Shown here piece by piece: positions 1-9,419 of a stretch of DNA of 64,000 nt (positions are counted from its first letter, which is position 1; each line of letters starts with the position of its first letter). The notes beneath the pieces were generated by a model that worked only from the letters and a program-made list of their open reading frames with translations, ran no database searches and had not been told where the DNA came from. The position numbers and the translations under genes are program-made. This DNA comes from Bog-159 sp963738345 (GTDB lineage: Bacteria; Acidobacteriota; Terriglobia; Bryobacterales; Bryobacteraceae). Location: NCBI GenBank assembly GCA_963738345.1, contig CAVTWI010000002.1, forward strand, positions 4,588,001 through 4,652,000, written 5' to 3'.

Positions 1-1
1 G

Positions 2-913
2 CAGGTGGAGTGGAAATGGGACGGCATTCGCGCCCAATTGATCCGCCGCGACGGACAAAGTTTCGTGTGGTCGCGCGGAGAGGAGTTGATGACCGACCGG
101 TTTCCGGAACTGGCGGCACTGGGCGCGCGCCTGCCGGATGGAGTGGTGATCGATGGCGAGGTGCTTCCATGGAAAGCCGGCGAGCCGATGCCTTTCGCGC
201 AAATGCAGCGGCGTACGGGCCGCAAGGTGTTGGGTCCGCGCATCCTCGCCGAGATTCCGGTGGTAATGGTAGCCTACGACCTGTTGGAGTTAAACGGCGA
301 AGACATCCGGGAAAGTGATTTGGAATTTCGGCGCGCACGCCTGGAAGAGATCGCGCCACCCGATTCCGCGCTCATGGTATCGCCCGTCGTGCGGGCCGAC
401 ACGTGGGCGGACCTCACGGTGCTGCGGGAGCAGGCGCGAGCGCGCAAAGTAGAGGGCTTTATGCTGAAGCGCCTCGGCTCGCCATACCGCGTAGGACGGC
501 GCCGCGGCGACTGGTGGAAATGGAAGATCCACCCGTACTCGGTGGATGCCGTACTCATTTACGCGCAACCCGGCAATGGACGGCGCGCCAGCCTATTCAC
601 CGATTACACATTCGGTGTTTGGGACGGCGATCAACTGGTGCCGTTCGCCAAAGCTTACTCGGGACTGACCGACGATGAGATTCGCCAGGTGGATGCCTTC
701 GTGCGCGCCAACACCATCGAGAAGTTCGGGCCGGTGCGCTCCGTGAAACCCGAACTGGTCTTCGAACTGGCGTTTGAAGGCATCCAACGTTCCCCGCGCC
801 ACCGGTCCGGGATCGCCGTACGATTCCCGCGCATGGCGCGCTGGCGGACAGACAAGAAGGCAGCCGACGCGGACAGCATCGATACGATCCGCGCGCTGCT
901 GCCTCCCGGTTAG
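2..913 (+). CDS. ATP-dependent DNA ligase, C-terminal part (cut by left edge)
   Basis: This enzyme seals nicks in DNA using ATP. The open frame runs to the window edge, so the N-terminus is missing. The adenylation motif KWDGIR lies at the very start, followed by AYDLLELNG, EGFMLKR and WWKWKIHP, which fit ligase motifs III, IV and V. The OB-fold end carries FEGIQRSPRHRSGIAVRFPR, which closely resembles the 'cisplatin damage response' ligases that usually sit beside a ligase-associated exonuclease and an Lhr-type helicase; those partners, if present, would lie outside the window. About 300 of the usual 530 residues are visible. The stop overlaps the stop of the convergent next gene by 3 bp. 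Confidence 0.93.
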   Translation, partial: QVEWKWDGIRAQLIRRDGQSFVWSRGEELMTDRFPELAALGARLPDGVVIDGEVLPWKAGEPMPFAQMQRRTGRKVLGPRILAEIPVVMVAYDLLELNGEDIRESDLEFRRARLEEIAPPDSALMVSPVVRADTWADLTVLREQARARKVEGFMLKRLGSPYRVGRRRGDWWKWKIHPYSVDAVLIYAQPGNGRRASLFTDYTFGVWDGDQLVPFAKAYSGLTDDEIRQVDAFVRANTIEKFGPVRSVKPELVFELAFEGIQRSPRHRSGIAVRFPRMARWRTDKKAADADSIDTIRALLPPG

Positions 914-2049
914 TTATCGAACGGCTTTCCTTCGGAGAGCGTCTTGGCCATGGCTTCCAGGTTCTTCTTATTGATGGGGTCAGGCGCCTGGGCCGCTGCC
1001 TTTTGGGCATACTCGGCAGCTTTCTTGTAATCGCCAACCGCCATGTACCCGCGCGCTAGTCCAACGTTCACCGGCCATGCATCTCCATGACGCTCGGCAT
1101 TCAGCTTGAAGATTTCCAGGGCTTCGTCATTCTTCTTCTCTGCGAGTAGCTGACGCCCATACTGATGGATCTCGAGACCCGTCGCTGTAGGATTGTGAAC
1201 GGCGGCCTGCATGATGGTCTTGGCCTCCGCATCGCGACCCATCTTCGAGAGTACTTGCGCCTTGGTGCTGAGGGTCGCGAAATTGGACTGGCCGACGAAG
1301 GGAGTATTAATCGCCAAGTCGGCCCAAGCCAGAGCATCTTCCAGATGGACACCTGCCTGGACGCAAAACTGTGCGGCAGCATCATAAGCCAGGGGATCGA
1401 AGCCGGCGCCACCGGTCAGTTCCTGGCGCAACTTGGTCACGTAGATATCATTGATATTCTCGACTTTGATATTAAACGGGACTGCCAGTTCTTCCCACTG
1501 TAATTCCGCCGTGGCTTCAGTCGGCCGCCGGGCGGTGAATTCATAGGTGAGCCATTCGCGATACTCATGCTTGGCCGGCTTCACTTTCACGCGGAGCGCG
1601 TCCTGGGTTTCGTCATAAAAGAAACTGCCCCATGCGGCGGAATTCTTCGAAAAGATGACGGTCCATTCGGTTTCGCCGGGAATCATGTGCAGGCCATATT
1701 GGCCGGCAGCCAGTGGCTGGCCTTCAATGGTTACCGGATCGGAAACCGTCAGTACGGTGTTTTCATTTGCGCCGCCGCGCCACGGGCTCAACTTACCGCC
1801 GCGGAAACCAAGGTCGGTCATGCCGTAAGGCACCAATTTGCCCCAGATTTCGCCCCGCCGGTCTTTACCGTTCGGGCCGTGTACCGCAGGGCTGGAGTAG
1901 GCGATGGTAACCTTGACGGGGCCAATGAACTGAGTTACCGCGGCTTTTTGGTTGTTACCACTGGGGGGGAGGGTTAGCGCCGGATACTGAGAGAACATGG
2001 ATCCGGTCAGAGACAGGGCAGCGAGAGAGAACCGAAGGAGAGTGCGCAT
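910..2049 (-). CDS. Secreted DUF2911 and TPR-repeat protein
   Basis: This 379-residue protein has an N-terminal signal peptide (MRTLLRFSLAALSLTG), a DUF2911 domain at about residues 30-190 (WGKLVPYG, GGANENTVLTVSD, EWTVIFSKNSAAWG and RVKVKP are typical), and a helical C-terminal half with TPR-like repeats (GRQLLAEKKNDEALEIFKLN, GDYKKAAEYAQKAA). DUF2911 proteins are common in Bacteroidetes and Acidobacteria, and their function is not established. In-frame extension upstream is blocked by a stop, so the ATG at 2049 is the likely start. A strong GGAGGA lies unusually far upstream (about 18 nt). Confidence 0.85.
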   Translation of the reverse strand: MRTLLRFSLAALSLTGSMFSQYPALTLPPSGNNQKAAVTQFIGPVKVTIAYSSPAVHGPNGKDRRGEIWGKLVPYGMTDLGFRGGKLSPWRGGANENTVLTVSDPVTIEGQPLAAGQYGLHMIPGETEWTVIFSKNSAAWGSFFYDETQDALRVKVKPAKHEYREWLTYEFTARRPTEATAELQWEELAVPFNIKVENINDIYVTKLRQELTGGAGFDPLAYDAAAQFCVQAGVHLEDALAWADLAINTPFVGQSNFATLSTKAQVLSKMGRDAEAKTIMQAAVHNPTATGLEIHQYGRQLLAEKKNDEALEIFKLNAERHGDAWPVNVGLARGYMAVGDYKKAAEYAQKAAAQAPDPINKKNLEAMAKTLSEGKPFDN

Positions 2050-2111
2050 ACGTCAGCAGACGCACTTCCTCCGAATTCGTTTGGTTCTTGTTACAACAGC
2101 CCGCAGGGCGT

Positions 2112-2369
2112 TCAGTTCTTGCCGTAATGCGCGGCGTTTTCAGCGGCGAAATGCGCCAAGTCCGCGGGTAACTCATCGAGCGGGTGAATAGCGTTGGTGG
2201 GGCACACCGGCACGCAGGCGCCGCAATCGATGCACTCGTCGGGTTCGACGAACAGGTGCTTGGCTTCTTCGAAATCAGCCTCATCTTTTTTGGGGTGGAT
2301 GCAGTCGACCGGGCAAGCTTCCACACACAATTCATCTTTGGTACAGGAGTCGGTAATTACGTATGCCAT
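2112..2369 (-). CDS. Small dicluster ferredoxin
   Basis: This soluble electron carrier has 85 residues and probably two Fe-S clusters. The N-terminal half has cysteines at residues 9, 15, 19 and 23 (the last three in CVEACPVDC). The second half has the classical CIDCGACVPVCP motif, CxxCxxCxxxCP. The C-x5-C-x3-C-x3-C pattern resembles the 7Fe/8Fe ferredoxins of the FdxA type, in which one cluster may be 3Fe-4S. An open frame extends to 2468, but MAYVITD is the family's normal N-terminus, so I set the start at 2369. The 33 extra codons upstream show no ferredoxin homology. No Shine-Dalgarno site is obvious. Confidence 0.9.
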   Translation of the reverse strand: MAYVITDSCTKDELCVEACPVDCIHPKKDEADFEEAKHLFVEPDECIDCGACVPVCPTNAIHPLDELPADLAHFAAENAAHYGKN

Positions 2370-2504
2370 AGGGGTTCCGGAACTGGGAAGGCAATTCCTT
2401 TGCCACTGCGTAAGCCCGTAAAAACTCAACGTTTGAGGGGTAATCCGGCAGTGGTTGGGGCATTCCACGCAGAGTCGACCGGGGAGATGACCCTATCTGC
2501 GCAT

Positions 2505-3044
2505 TTAGGCGAACAGCGATGCGAGTTGGAGCGCGAAGCCCGGCAAGAGGCTGGTTTCGACCGGTTGGGTCCACTCGATAGATCGCGCGGTCCCGCCGCA
2601 GTGGACCTGAACGGTCCGCGATTTCGGGTAAACCTGCCAGACTTCAGTACAGCCGTTTCGCAGGTAGGCCAGCACTTTGTCGTGGCTTTCGGAGGCCCGC
2701 TCACTGGGCGAAATCACTTCGATCGCGATATCTGGCGCGCCAGGGATCGGGATCTTATCAAGGTTGAGGCCCGTCGCCTTATCCGCAAGTACGACCGCTA
2801 CGTCGGGCCGGACGCGGTCTTTGTCTGACATTGCAAACTCAACGTCCTGGTAGGCGGAACCCACTACGGACGCCTGTTTCAGATACCGCCGGAGCGCCGC
2901 CAGAATCTCATACACAATGTCTTGGTGACGTGGCGTTGGACTGGACACGGGAATCAGTTCTCCGTTCAGCAGTTCCCATCGCCTGCCCTCATCGTAGGGC
3001 ATGGCGTCGAACTGCGCGCCGGTCGTAAACGTGGTAGCGGCCAT
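2505..3044 (-). CDS. Uma2-family (DUF820) nuclease-like protein
   Basis: This 179-residue protein has the Uma2/DUF820 layout of the PD-(D/E)xK nuclease superfamily. The visible elements are the N-terminal WELLNGELIPVSSPTPRHQD, the central VRPDVAVVLAD that carries the active-site Asp, and PDIAIEVISPSE, the ExxS/P strand. The family is expanded in cyanobacteria and Acidobacteria; a restriction-like or DNA-processing role is assumed but mostly untested. It stands alone between a kelch lipoprotein and the ferredoxin, on the same strand. Confidence 0.88.
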   Translation of the reverse strand: MAATTFTTGAQFDAMPYDEGRRWELLNGELIPVSSPTPRHQDIVYEILAALRRYLKQASVVGSAYQDVEFAMSDKDRVRPDVAVVLADKATGLNLDKIPIPGAPDIAIEVISPSERASESHDKVLAYLRNGCTEVWQVYPKSRTVQVHCGGTARSIEWTQPVETSLLPGFALQLASLFA

Positions 3045-3050
3045 ACGCTC

Positions 3051-4496
3051 CTAGTTTACCGTGACAGTCACCGCCGGCGAAGGAATACCGTTGGCCACTA
3101 CTTCAAGCGAACACGGGCCTGTCTCCATTCCCGCGGGCACATCAAAGTTGGTGAACACGGTGGCGCTTCCGGTGGCCACGCCCATCGTGCTGTGATTGTG
3201 CGTTCGGGCATAGAATACATGACCCGTGCCGATATTCGTCAGCCGCACTAGCGGATAGTTGGTGGCGGTCTGAAATTCATCGCCGACCGACGCCGCTTGC
3301 GACAAGCCATTGAATTGTTTGCCGGTGATTTTGTAAGTGGAACCCCGCGTCACGACCGACGGATAATTTGTGACAGCCGGCGCCCAGGCAGGCGAATAGG
3401 CGCCCACTGAGTCGTAGACCTGAATGCGTCCGCCTGTCAGGATCACTTGCCCGGTTGGCAGCACCATCAGATAGCCGGCTGACGGCGGCTTTACTTCAGG
3501 CGTTAGATTGACCCCGTCGAATTCGTAGAGCATGCCGGAGGTTCCGATCACCAGCACGTTGCCGTTTGTCAGCAACGCCGCACTGGAATCACCTGCATCA
3601 TCGTTGTTCGGGAAGTCCGGCCCTACACTCCAAGTGCCCGGGGCGGCAGGGGTGGCTCCTGGATGATACACGGCAGTATGAGCAGGACCGCTATTCGACG
3701 AGCCTGTCGCGAATACCGTGCCATCGGGCCGCAGAATCGCGGGACCGATCTCACCTGGCGGATCGTAGGTGCCGCCCGGATAATTGATGGGGCCGGATTC
3801 GGATGGGGAATGCAGGTCAACGATGGTGCTGCCCTGGCTTACCCATGTTCCGTTCTTCAGCGTGTACCGTTCGGAGTTTGGAGCGTTCAGCACATCGGCC
3901 GTAAGCACGGTGCCGTCGGGCAGCAAGGTCCAACCTTCCTCGGCATTGAAATCGCTCTTGCCGGCCGAGCCTACTTCAGTCCAGGTGAGCGTGGCGGGGT
4001 CGAGCAGGGCCATTTTGGTGTCCAATTTCCGACCGACCAGAAACTTGCCGCTAGGCATGACTACTGAAGGCGAATCGCCGATGTTGGCCCAGCCGGCGGG
4101 ATGTCCAATAGCGGTCCAGGTGTTGGCGATGGGATCGTAGATGGCGGCCTTGTTGGTCAGAACGAATTGATTGTTGTTGTATTCGCCGCCCACGATTACT
4201 ACGCGGCCATCGGCCAATACGGCGGACGAAAAGGCGTCCGGCACATATCCGGCGGGCAGGCTGGCGACTTGCGACCACGTGCCGTTGACGTAGCTTCCGA
4301 AGGCGTCGGGCGTTAATTTATACCAATCGTGGTAATTCCTGCCTTGACTGAGAACAGTGCCGTCGGTTAGCAGAAAGGATAGACCGGCGCCCTTAGGTGG
4401 TTGGTTTACAAGTGTTTCGAGCAACTGTCCGGGAGCTATGGCGCAACCGGCAATAAGGAGCGCAATAAGAGCGAAAGGTAATTTGCTGAATTGCAT
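3051..4496 (-). CDS. Kelch-type beta-propeller lipoprotein with galactose oxidase-like C-terminal domain
   Basis: This 481-residue protein has a lipoprotein signal with lipobox LIAGC at residues 15-19, so it is probably anchored in the envelope. It then has kelch/propeller repeats: GTVLSQGRNY, DGRVVIVGGEYN, DGTVLTADVL, NGNVLVIGTSG and TGQVILTGG. The last 110 residues (GSTYKITGKQFNGLSQA through HVFYARTHNHSTMGVA) resemble the E-set domain at the end of galactose oxidase-like proteins. I do not see a convincing copper site, so an enzymatic role is not claimed. It ends 6 bp from the downstream Uma2-like gene. Confidence 0.8.
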   Translation of the reverse strand: MQFSKLPFALIALLIAGCAIAPGQLLETLVNQPPKGAGLSFLLTDGTVLSQGRNYHDWYKLTPDAFGSYVNGTWSQVASLPAGYVPDAFSSAVLADGRVVIVGGEYNNNQFVLTNKAAIYDPIANTWTAIGHPAGWANIGDSPSVVMPSGKFLVGRKLDTKMALLDPATLTWTEVGSAGKSDFNAEEGWTLLPDGTVLTADVLNAPNSERYTLKNGTWVSQGSTIVDLHSPSESGPINYPGGTYDPPGEIGPAILRPDGTVFATGSSNSGPAHTAVYHPGATPAAPGTWSVGPDFPNNDDAGDSSAALLTNGNVLVIGTSGMLYEFDGVNLTPEVKPPSAGYLMVLPTGQVILTGGRIQVYDSVGAYSPAWAPAVTNYPSVVTRGSTYKITGKQFNGLSQAASVGDEFQTATNYPLVRLTNIGTGHVFYARTHNHSTMGVATGSATVFTNFDVPAGMETGPCSLEVVANGIPSPAVTVTVN

Positions 4497-4564
4497 GATA
4501 TCTCTTTTCGGCGTGAGTGAGTGCGGTTCACGCAGTGTAGCATAACTAGGGCAGTGGCGCGCGA

Positions 4565-7500
4565 TTAGACTAACACCGCTTCGGTTTCTTCGCTAGCGGT
4601 AAAGTAGGCGCAGTCCGGATGATGAAAAACCAGTGCGCTGACGCTGGCTTCCGGATCCATCATCATCCCTTCGGTGAGATTCACGCCGATGTCTTCCGGC
4701 CGCAACAGTTTCCACAAACCCTGCTGATCGTCCAGATTGGGGCATGCCGCATAGCCGAAACTGTAGCGCTTACCGCGGTACCGGGACGTGAAACGCTCTT
4801 GCATGGTCATGGTAGGCGGATCGGGAAATCCCCAGTCTTCGCGAATGCTGCGGTGCAGCCATTCGGCAGTACCCTCCGCCGTCTCGATGGCTAGCGACTG
4901 CAGGCCGTGCGACTTGAAATACAGGCCGGCTTCCTTCCACTCCTCCGACTTAGCGCGCACTCCCGCGCCTGCAGTAACTACAAACATGGCTAAGTGGTCG
5001 CGCTTGCCTTCTTCGGCTTCGAGGATATAGTCGCTGAGACACAATCCCTGATCGCGGTGCTGGCGGCCGAAGCGGAAAGTGTGTAGAGGATCCGCCGCGC
5101 CCGGTGCGAATAAATGGATCGCGTTACCGTCGCGCTCAGCCTCGAAGAATTGCCAAACCGCTTTCACCCGCATGAATTGCGCAGCCTCGTGCTTCAACTC
5201 TTCGAGCTTGTGGAATAAGTCGAGCGCTTTGGGCTCGTGCGCGGCCAGACCCTTCTCGAAGTTGCCTTTGTAACCCAGATGCTTGCCATAGAGCATGTTG
5301 GGGTTGATGTAACTCCACACTTCCGCCAGATGCGGGACGTCGCGCACTTTGCGATCCAGATAAGGCGCCGCGGGGATGGGGATATCGGCGCGTACTTTAC
5401 TGCTACGAATATCCGTAACCTGGACCGGCGCTTCATCTATCACCGCAACCGGCGCTGTGGCCTCCACAAAAGTGTGGCCGCTAATAGTTTCCGCCCGGGC
5501 CACCGGGTCCATCAGGCGATTCATCAGGTCGAGCCCGGTCATGGCATCTTTGGCGTAGCAAACGGCTTGGCCATAAGCCGGTGCAATGCGGGTGCGAGTA
5601 AAGCGATCCGAAAGCGCAGCGCCGCCCACCAGCATGGGTACGCGTATGCCCGCGTCCTTCAAGTCGCCCGCGGTGATGATCATCTGTTGCGCACTTTTCA
5701 CCAGCAAACCCGAGAGCCCGATGGCATCCGGAGTGTGTTCCTGGAAGGCGCGAATCAGAATATCTGGCGGCACCTTGATTCCCAGATTGATTACCTGATA
5801 GCCGTTGTTGCTCAGGATGATCTCGACCAGATTTTTGCCGATATCGTGCACGTCGCCTTTTACGGTGGCCAGCACGATCTTGCCGCGCGTAGCGGAATCA
5901 GCCTTCTCCATGAACTGTTCCAAATGGGTAACGGCGGCTTTCATGGCTTCGGCGGATTGCAGCACTTCGGCGACGATGAGTTCGTTGTTATTGAAGAGGC
6001 GCCCAACTTCGGCCATGCCGGTCATCAACGGACCATTGATGATTTCAAGAGACGTGGCGCCTTCACCGCGCTTGCGGTCAAGGTCGGGAATCAGGCCGTC
6101 TTTCGTGCCTTCGATAATATAGTTGGCCAGTCTCTGGTCTAGCGGCAGATCCGCTGCCTGAACCTTCACCCGCGCGCCGGTTTTGCGGAAGTGCTCGGCG
6201 ATGGCGGCGATGTGGAACTGGTTGATGGCGATGCGCTGTTCTGGGGTCTGTTCGCGCCAATCTTCCGGCACCAGGTGCAGATCCTCGGGACCGGCCGCCG
6301 GCGGCGTATTGAACAGCAGGCTTTCCGCGAGCCGACGCTCTTCCTCTGGAATCGAAGCGAAACGTTCCAGTTTCTCGGCATTCACTATAGCGAGGTCCAG
6401 CCCAGCTTTCGTGCAGTAATACAGGAACACCGAGTTCACTACCTCACGCGCTGATGCCGGCAGCCCGAACGAGACATTAGAGATCCCCAGCACGGTCTTC
6501 ACATAGGGAATCTTCTCTTTAATGAGCCGCACCGCCTCGATGGTCTCGACCGCGCCGCCGATGTAATTGGCGTCTCCGGTAGCGCAGGGGAACACCAACG
6601 GGTCGATGATGATGTCTTCGGGCGGGATGCCGTACTTTGCGGTAAGCAACGAGACAGATCGCTCGGCCACCGCCAATTTGCGTTCACGCGTGAATGCCTG
6701 CGCCTGAAGCTTGTCTTCGTCGATGCATCCGACAATCAATGCCGCCCCATAGGCTTTGGCGATCGGACAGGTACGCTCGAACTTCTCTTCGCCATCCTCC
6801 AGGTTGATCGAATTAATGATCGACTTACCCTGGCAGTATGTGAGCGCCAGTTCCATGGCCTTGGGATCGGTAGTGTCGATCATAACCGGCGCTTTGATCT
6901 TACGGATCAACTTCTCGTAGAACGGCGGAATGTCTTTGATCTCGTCGCGATCCGTACTCTGCAGGCAGACATCCACGATGTGCGCGCCGTTCTTCACCTG
7001 GCGACGGCCAATCTCGGTGGCTTCTTCCCACTTCTCCTCGGCCATCAGATTTTTGAACAGCCGCGAGCCGATCACGTTGGTGCGCTCACCGACAATCAAC
7101 GGGCGATTGCTATCCTCTCCTTCCACCAACTCAATACCGGAGTAATACGCGCGATGGGCCGATGGCTTGAGGGGCCGCGGACGTTTTCCGGCGACCATCT
7201 GTGCGACCACGCGGATGTGATCCGCCGTTGTGCCGCAGCACCCCCCCACCATGTTGAGCCAGCCGTTTTCCACGAACCGTTCCAACTGTTCGGCGAAGGT
7301 TTGCGGCGTTTCGTTGTATTCGCCTTCCACATTGGGAAGGCCCGCATTCGGGTAGCACGACACGCGCGTGGAGGCCATCTCGCTGAGCGTGCGCAGATGG
7401 TCGGTCATAAACTCCGGTCCCGTCCCGCAATTTAATCCCGCGGAGAGCAGATCGGCGTGCTCGATCGAAGCGTAGAGGGCATCGGCGGTCTGGCCGGCGA

Positions 7501-8122
7501 GCATGGTGCCCATGGTTTCGATGGTGCCCGAAACCATCAACGGAAGGCGGCGCCCCAGTTCGCGCGCGAGGCGGCGAATGGCCAGCAAGCCGGCTTTGAT
7601 GTTGCGCGTATCCTGGCAGGTTTCAAGCAGCAGAATGTCAACGCCACCATCCACCAGGGGCTTGGCGAGATCGTAGTAATCCTGTTCTAACTCGGGGAAG
7701 GTGATGGTGCGGCTGATGGTGATGCTCTTGCGCGTTGGCCCCATGGACCCGGCCACGAAACGCGGCTTTGCGGCTGTGGAGAACTCATCGGCCGCCTGCC
7801 GCGCCAGACGCGCCGCGGTGGTCATCAATTCGTACGCTTCGCCATCCACGCCGTAATCCACCAGATCGCTCTTGGTACCGTTGAACGAGTTGGTTTCGAT
7901 GATATCGGCGCCCGCTTCGAGATATGCACGATGAATGCCCAGCACCACGTCCGGGCGTGTCTTCACCAGGATCTCGTTGCAGCCTTCCAGCACCGGGCCG
8001 CCAAAATCCTCTGCCGTAAGATGCTGCTGTTGCAGCATGGTCCCCATGGCTCCGTCGATCACCAGAATTCGGCTCTCGAGGGCGTCAATTAGGGCTTGGC
8101 GGCGTTGTTCACTGGCAGTCAT
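4565..8122 (-). CDS. metH: Cobalamin-dependent methionine synthase
   Basis: MetH transfers a methyl group from 5-methyltetrahydrofolate to homocysteine through cobalamin. The 1185-residue protein is full length. The homocysteine-binding domain covers about residues 1-320, with the zinc cysteines in NCG and in GGCCGTT (C295, C296). The pterin-binding domain covers about 345-600. The cobalamin module has DVHDIG at 757-762, with H759 as the lower axial ligand. The C-terminal activation domain ends with RYSFGYAACPNLDDQ and SVSALVFHHPDCAYF, where S-adenosylmethionine binds. The start is only 32 bp from a divergent gene, so there is no room for a cobalamin riboswitch directly upstream. Confidence 0.98.
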   Translation of the reverse strand: MTASEQRRQALIDALESRILVIDGAMGTMLQQQHLTAEDFGGPVLEGCNEILVKTRPDVVLGIHRAYLEAGADIIETNSFNGTKSDLVDYGVDGEAYELMTTAARLARQAADEFSTAAKPRFVAGSMGPTRKSITISRTITFPELEQDYYDLAKPLVDGGVDILLLETCQDTRNIKAGLLAIRRLARELGRRLPLMVSGTIETMGTMLAGQTADALYASIEHADLLSAGLNCGTGPEFMTDHLRTLSEMASTRVSCYPNAGLPNVEGEYNETPQTFAEQLERFVENGWLNMVGGCCGTTADHIRVVAQMVAGKRPRPLKPSAHRAYYSGIELVEGEDSNRPLIVGERTNVIGSRLFKNLMAEEKWEEATEIGRRQVKNGAHIVDVCLQSTDRDEIKDIPPFYEKLIRKIKAPVMIDTTDPKAMELALTYCQGKSIINSINLEDGEEKFERTCPIAKAYGAALIVGCIDEDKLQAQAFTRERKLAVAERSVSLLTAKYGIPPEDIIIDPLVFPCATGDANYIGGAVETIEAVRLIKEKIPYVKTVLGISNVSFGLPASAREVVNSVFLYYCTKAGLDLAIVNAEKLERFASIPEEERRLAESLLFNTPPAAGPEDLHLVPEDWREQTPEQRIAINQFHIAAIAEHFRKTGARVKVQAADLPLDQRLANYIIEGTKDGLIPDLDRKRGEGATSLEIINGPLMTGMAEVGRLFNNNELIVAEVLQSAEAMKAAVTHLEQFMEKADSATRGKIVLATVKGDVHDIGKNLVEIILSNNGYQVINLGIKVPPDILIRAFQEHTPDAIGLSGLLVKSAQQMIITAGDLKDAGIRVPMLVGGAALSDRFTRTRIAPAYGQAVCYAKDAMTGLDLMNRLMDPVARAETISGHTFVEATAPVAVIDEAPVQVTDIRSSKVRADIPIPAAPYLDRKVRDVPHLAEVWSYINPNMLYGKHLGYKGNFEKGLAAHEPKALDLFHKLEELKHEAAQFMRVKAVWQFFEAERDGNAIHLFAPGAADPLHTFRFGRQHRDQGLCLSDYILEAEEGKRDHLAMFVVTAGAGVRAKSEEWKEAGLYFKSHGLQSLAIETAEGTAEWLHRSIREDWGFPDPPTMTMQERFTSRYRGKRYSFGYAACPNLDDQQGLWKLLRPEDIGVNLTEGMMMDPEASVSALVFHHPDCAYFTASEETEAVLV

Positions 8123-8154
8123 AGCTGATAGGGTGTATCTTAATTCTAACAGTT

Positions 8155-8988
8155 ATGACCCGAAGAACCGTATTCCAACTAGCTGGGGCCGCCGCTGCCC
8201 TGCCCACCTTGACCGCCCAGGCATCTCCATTGAAAGGACGGCTGAAACAGTCCGTGGCGCGCTGGTGCTACAGCAAAATGAGTCTCGACGACCTGTGCCG
8301 CGAGAGCGCACGTATCGGCCTGCAGGGCATCGACCTGGTGGATTACAAGGAATGGCCCACAGTGCAAAAGTACGGGCTGGTTCCGGCCATGACGCCGGGC
8401 GCCGGCAACATCGCCGAGGCTTTCAACCGTAAGGAGAACCACGACCGGTTAGTGCACGAGATGGAAGAGAATATCACGCGGGCGGCCGCGGCCAAGGTGC
8501 CCAACGTAATCACCTTTTCGGGCAACCGGCGCGGACAGGCGGACGCGGAGGGACTGGAAAATTGCGCCATCGGACTGAACCGCGTAAAAAAACTCGCCGA
8601 AGACAAGGGCGTGACGATTTGCGTGGAACTGCTGAACAGTAAAATCGACCATCACGACTACCAATGTGACCACACGGCCTGGGGCGTGGATCTGATGAAG
8701 CACGTGGATTCGCCGCGCGTGAAATTACTGTATGACATCTACCACATGCAGATTATGGAAGGCGACATCATCCGCACCATACGGCAGAACATCCAGTTCA
8801 TCGGACACTTCCATACCGGTGGCGTACCCGGCCGGCATGAATTGGATGGCACCCAGGAACTGCAGTGGCGCGCTGTGGCTGAGGCTATCGTGGCTGCGGG
8901 GTACACCGGATATTTCGCGCATGAATTTATCCCCACTCACGACCCCATGAAGTCACTCGAAGAAGCCGCCAGGTTGTGCGACGTGTGA
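8155..8988 (+). CDS. Hydroxypyruvate isomerase-like TIM-barrel protein with Tat-like signal
   Basis: This 277-residue protein belongs to the xylose isomerase-like TIM-barrel family and is nearest to hydroxypyruvate isomerase. Metal and substrate residues are visible in CVELLNSKID, KLLYDIYHMQIMEGD, GHFHTGGVPGRHELD and YFAHEFIPTHDP. The N-terminus (MTRRTVFQLAGAAAALP) looks like a twin-arginine signal, which is common for this family in Acidobacteria and Planctomycetes and implies a periplasmic sugar-acid or sugar epimerase. The true substrate cannot be read from sequence. No Shine-Dalgarno site is seen in the 32-bp gap to metH. Confidence 0.85.
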   Translation: MTRRTVFQLAGAAAALPTLTAQASPLKGRLKQSVARWCYSKMSLDDLCRESARIGLQGIDLVDYKEWPTVQKYGLVPAMTPGAGNIAEAFNRKENHDRLVHEMEENITRAAAAKVPNVITFSGNRRGQADAEGLENCAIGLNRVKKLAEDKGVTICVELLNSKIDHHDYQCDHTAWGVDLMKHVDSPRVKLLYDIYHMQIMEGDIIRTIRQNIQFIGHFHTGGVPGRHELDGTQELQWRAVAEAIVAAGYTGYFAHEFIPTHDPMKSLEEAARLCDV

Positions 8989-8999
8989 TCCGTTAAGTT

Positions 9000-9407
9000 C
9001 TAGCCCGGCGCGAAAGCAGCCATGGTTTTGATGACCGCGCCATGCGCGATAACCACGTCAGGTTCTCGCTGCAGCGCTTCGAAATACTGACCTCGGAATC
9101 CCGGGCCACCCTCGACGGGCGTCAATAAGGTACGCACTTGCGCGAGCATACGGGCGGCATCGGCGCCGCTGGGCGTATCCGGTTCCTTCGAATCCAGCAT
9201 TTCGTCGATCGCCACGATCAGTTCCGATAGCTCGTGCAGCCACGCGAAGAAGGGATCTTGCAATACCAGGTTCAGCAGTTGGCCTGTGGACGTGATGCGC
9301 TCCACATCGTGGTCATAACGTTCGCGCTCGATATCCAGCAGTTTCTTGTGGTGAACGAGAAGAATATGGCGCAGATCGGAAAGAAGACTGCGGGCAGCAT
9401 CGGCCAT
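9000..9407 (-). CDS. Hypothetical helical protein
   Basis: I do not recognise this 135-residue protein. It is predicted to be soluble and mostly helical, with charged amphipathic stretches (LLSDLRHILLVHHKKLLDIE, LHELSELIVAIDEMLDS). There is no signal peptide, membrane segment or cysteine. It lies 12 bp downstream of the TPR gene on the same strand and may be translated from the same message. The absence of stops and the normal codon use suggest it is real. Confidence 0.6.
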   Translation of the reverse strand: MADAARSLLSDLRHILLVHHKKLLDIERERYDHDVERITSTGQLLNLVLQDPFFAWLHELSELIVAIDEMLDSKEPDTPSGADAARMLAQVRTLLTPVEGGPGFRGQYFEALQREPDVVIAHGAVIKTMAAFAPG

Positions 9408-9419
9408 GCAGACATGGTA

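Noticed and set aside
5237..6142. 301-codon plus-strand open frame inside metH
   Set aside because: It is antisense to a highly conserved MetH domain, with no recognisable motif.
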